From contig NC_045146.1 in NCBI RefSeq assembly GCF_008831285.2, forward strand, positions 16,631,289 to 16,695,288: a stretch of DNA of 64,000 bases, given 5' to 3'. Each line of letters begins with the position of its first letter. Positions within the stretch are counted from its first letter, which is position 1. A model generated the notes under the pieces. That model searched no databases, was not told where the DNA came from, and saw only the letters and a program-made list of their open reading frames with translations. Position numbers and translations under genes: made by a program. Origin of the DNA: Nymphaea colorata. Taxonomy: Eukaryota; Streptophyta; Magnoliopsida; Nymphaeales; Nymphaeaceae. Below, in pieces: positions 61,037 to 64,000 of the stretch.

Positions 61037-63780
61037 TCAATATTGGCGGCGATTTGGAGTCCAATGTGGGCAGGCGAGGCTGAAGTGTGAGCTCACAACC
61101 CTGGAGTGAAGAAGCTCCAAGATGGGCGTGAAGCTAACGCACCTAGGGACCTTGTATTGGTTAATGGAGGCGCCTCTGGAGATGGCATATTCCATCAGCT
61201 CCTCAAACGTCCCACTCTTCACCACCCTTATCTCCAGCGGCCCGATCGACTGGTCACACACCCTCCCCTGCCTGTACACCGAGTTGAACTCCTCCTCCAT
61301 GTCCAGGCAGCACTGTTCCATCACCCCTTCCGGCACCGGCCCGCTCTCCGACGCCAGTTCGAAGAACACGACGTAGTGTCCCGGTATCGTCTTGGTATCG
61401 GCGTAGCTCGTGTACTCCACGATACGGGTGCCGTAGTCCTTGATCAGCCGGTTCGATGCGGCCTCGACCGCCTTCTGCAGCTCCGCCTCGTCGGTCTTGT
61501 CGGAGTCGATGCTGAGGACGACGTTCTTCCTGCGGATGAACTTGAACTGGGGGGCCGCGTTGTGGAAGCCGCTCACCCGGAGGATGTCGCCGACTCGATA
61601 GCGGTACAGCCCGGCGTACGTCGTGATGACAAGCTCGTACTCCTTGCCGAGCTCCACGTCGGCGAGGTCGACGAGATCGGCGTGGCTCAGCTCCGGCCGG
61701 TTGGGGTCGTGGGGCAGGAACTCGAAGTAGCCCATGTTGGGCATGATGGTGTAGGTGACCTCCGACGGCTTGCACATGGGGTTCAGGTTCAGGCCGAAGT
61801 AGCACTCGGAGGAGGCATACATGGTGCACACGAGGGGCAGCCCGCCGCCGTAGTGATTGAGCGTGGGGATGTACTGAGCCATGGCGCCGGTGACGATGAC
61901 GTCCAGGTACTTGGTGTTGGGCCAGATCTTGGTGATGATCCCTTCCCAATTGGGGTCCGAGCACTTCTCCCGGACGAAGCGAGCCAGCGTCGGGTTCGGC
62001 CGGAGCAACTTGGCCACGGCGGCGCGGATGGATGGCTCGGTGACGCGGGAGCTCATGGTGCCGCGCTCGATGTCGTCGGCCAGTTCCTGCCAGTGGACCT
62101 GGAGGAAGCGGATGGCGCGGAGGAGGCCGGAGGCGAAGACGGCGCCGACGCGGAGGACCTGCTCCTGCTGGACGAGGCCGCAGAGCATCTGCGAGTACAT
62201 GCTCTGGAAGGAGTCAGAGCAGAGGATGGCCTCGGTGGGGCTGGTGTAGACGAGGTAGGGGTTGAACTTGCGGTGCTTGAAGATCTCGCTCTTGTAGTAG
62301 CTGGTCAGCACCGGGCGCGCCGGCAGCCCTCCCGGCGTCTTGGTGTCCGTCTTCACGAACAGGAAGTACAGACCTTTGCCCTTGTCCAGGCCTGGCACGA
62401 ACCTGCACCATTCATATTATTCCCCAACCCGTTAGATAAAGTTAAAGCCTGAAATATACAATTACATTCTCTCAGATACTTTGTTCATCTCATATGCATC
62501 TGCCATCTGCGCGTGTGATGTTTGTTCTCACTAAATTTATTAGAGCTATGAACAGATTTATGGGCAAGATGCAGGAAACCAAAAAGTTCTCTCTCTGAAA
62601 GCTGTCATTATCTATATAAACTATATGATAGTTGAAACACAATCTCGTGAGACGTTGAAACTGTTCCCATTTTTAGAGAAAAATTTGGAAAAGGTATCAG
62701 CATAAACCAATGAGCTGTAAAATTGTCAGTAGAATTAATTTGAATGAAATATATAGACAGACAGAGAAACTTTTATATTGTTGATATCAAGAGAATACGT
62801 GAATTCTTTTCATAATTAGAATATTCTGTATTTTTCAGGATTCAATCACCGGATGGGGATATGGGTGGGATGCTGCAACACATGGAGGGATGCAAAAGAA
62901 GATCCACGGCAACTTGTGTTGTCCCCCCCTTCTTTCTTTGTCTCAGAGATCAGACACAGGTGGGGGGTTGCATGCGGACCGACTTATATTTATTGATGAT
63001 TGTTTTCATTCATCGCCTACTGAGCACCACATACAGATTCCTCCAAAAGGTGGCAGCATCAGAGAGAAACAAACAAGAGAAGCACATGCCGAGATGACAG
63101 AGACACAAATACTCACTTGTTCATCACGGGTATGAGGAGGTCGTAGAGGAACTGACGGCGATCCAGCTCCTGCTGGATCGTCGGCATGAGCTTCCTTTCG
63201 CCGGCGGACGTTCCGGAGCTGCAAATCGGAAAAAGAAACAAAGAACACCGCAAAAGAGTCAGCACAAAGACGTAGACGGTAAGAACGCATCTTCTTTTAC
63301 GTGAACGAGCAGGAAGTTTGGCAAGCCTTCAGGAGAAATTAAAAACAAAAAAAATCCATCAGTGTTCACCTTGAATGAATATATTACGTAAGGACTCTAC
63401 GTCCCGTCAACTTGGGGAACAACGAGAATAACTCCGTGGACTTGACCCACAAAACGGATAGAAAAACAAAAAAAGAAAAAGGAGAAGAAAGAAGACCTGG
63501 TAAGGAACTCCGATACGGGGTGGGAGGAGAGGATGGGGGAGCGATCGCCATTAGCGATGCGCAGAATCTCAGGCTTGATGTCATCGTAGGTGACCATGGG
63601 GACCTTCTTCTTGAAGGACTCGCGGTAGGTGCAGCCGGCAAGGCCGTAGCGCTGCAGGTATTCAGTGTGCGCATTCTGGCTGAGGATCTCAGCCAGAACC
63701 CGCCGCTGCATCTGGTCAGCATTCTTGGTAGCGTCCTCTATGAATTGCAGCAGCTCGGAGTCCCTTCCGCTGGCACCCAT
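61037..63780 (-). CDS. GH3: GH3 acyl-acid amido synthetase (IAA-amido type), 3 exons
   Basis: Cytosolic adenylating enzyme that joins amino acids to auxin (IAA), lowering free hormone. Exons in gene order: 63780-63497, 63218-63117, 62402-61037. The sum is 1752 bases, or 583 residues, with GT-AG introns. The ATP/AMP-binding motifs are [10 protein letters not shown] at 95-104, YASSE at 324-328 and YRVGD at 397-401. The text [20 protein letters not shown], then [20 protein letters not shown], fits the group II IAA-conjugating enzymes (GH3.1/GH3.8 type). The first donor (AG before GTCTTC) is weak but the junction restores TSSGTS. The third exon is strikingly GC-rich, so a long open frame also appears on its opposite strand. 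Auxin-response cores stand just before the ATG. The enzyme looks complete. Confidence 0.95.
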
Positions 63781-63784
63781 CTCA

Positions 63785-63796
63785 GAGACAGAGACA
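63785..63796 (-). promoter_or_regulatory. Tandem TGTCTC auxin-response cores in GH3 leader
   Basis: On the gene strand TGTCTC occurs twice in direct succession (63796-63791 and 63790-63785), immediately before the ATG region. TGTCTC is the classic ARF-binding core of GH3 promoters. Here it lies downstream of the TATA box, in the leader, so its function is uncertain. Confidence 0.45.
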
Positions 63797-63892
63797 GAGA
63801 GAGGGAGACTAGAGTCGAAGGCGGGGAAAGGGAGAAGAACTCAGAGAGATGATGAGGAGTGGCGGTGGTGGGAGAGGAGGAGGAGGGGGGAG

Positions 63893-63900
63893 TATTTATA
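63893..63900 (-). promoter_or_regulatory. TATA box of GH3
   Basis: TATAAATA on the minus strand, about 115 bases before the GH3 ATG. Upstream are ACGT-core elements (GACGTGG at about 63928-63934, CACGTC at 63939-63944) that could bind bZIP factors. Confidence 0.7.
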
Positions 63901-64000
63901 GTGGTGGGGAGCGGGGCCCAGGAGACCGACGTGGATGACACGTCACAGTGGGGCCGAGGCAGTCGGCATGGTAAGGGCGGCCACGGAGGCGCTGCCTCTG

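Noticed and set aside
61106-62452. 448-codon open frame on the plus strand
   Set aside because: It is exactly antisense to GH3 exon 3, whose high GC third positions remove stops on the opposite strand. The product is Val/Asp/Gly/Leu-rich with no domain.

Overview
This is a stretch of nuclear DNA from a flowering plant. The evidence is a set of plant-specific gene families (cinnamyl alcohol dehydrogenase, a PPR-DYW RNA-editing factor, an EAR-type C2H2 zinc finger, GH3, an A3-type cyclin), canonical GT-AG introns, AT-rich spacers, and many short inverted-repeat elements and LTR fossils. The GH3 coding region is very GC-rich while the other genes are not, a contrast known in monocots and some early-diverging angiosperms. 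I cannot name the species.

Left part (1-14.2 kb): the last exon of a cinnamyl-alcohol-dehydrogenase gene (+). Then a complete 14-exon HOS15/TBL1-type WD40 gene (-, 2534-10353), a spacer with a (TA)n-ended MITE, and an intronless 523-codon gene of unknown function (-, 12605-14176).

Middle part (14.2-31 kb): a spacer carrying a TRIM-like miniature LTR fossil, then an intronless PPR-DYW gene orthologous to ELI1 (-) with a relic copy of its own last codons just downstream. Next is a candidate two-exon gene for a 79-residue protein (+) whose 4-kb intron holds a duplicated repeat and a MITE. A single-finger C2H2 EAR repressor gene follows (+).

Right part (31-64 kb): a TIP41-like PP2A/TOR-pathway gene (-) with a possible in-frame cassette exon, and an A3-type cyclin gene (-). 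After these comes a gene-poor zone of about 16.7 kb with SINE-like, hAT-like, nested and foldback elements. The window ends with a complete three-exon GH3 acyl-amido synthetase (-). Its promoter/leader carries two adjacent TGTCTC auxin-response cores and a TATA box. Two large hairpin-forming inverted repeats, one with arms 99% identical, lie just beyond its 3' end.

The genes look like an ordinary mix of housekeeping, regulatory and hormone functions and do not form a pathway cluster. All multi-exon models were built by eye from splice signals and family similarity. For HOS15, TIP41, cyclin A3 and GH3 the exon lengths sum to a whole number of codons with no internal stop. The most unusual structural signal is the recent inverted duplication next to GH3.
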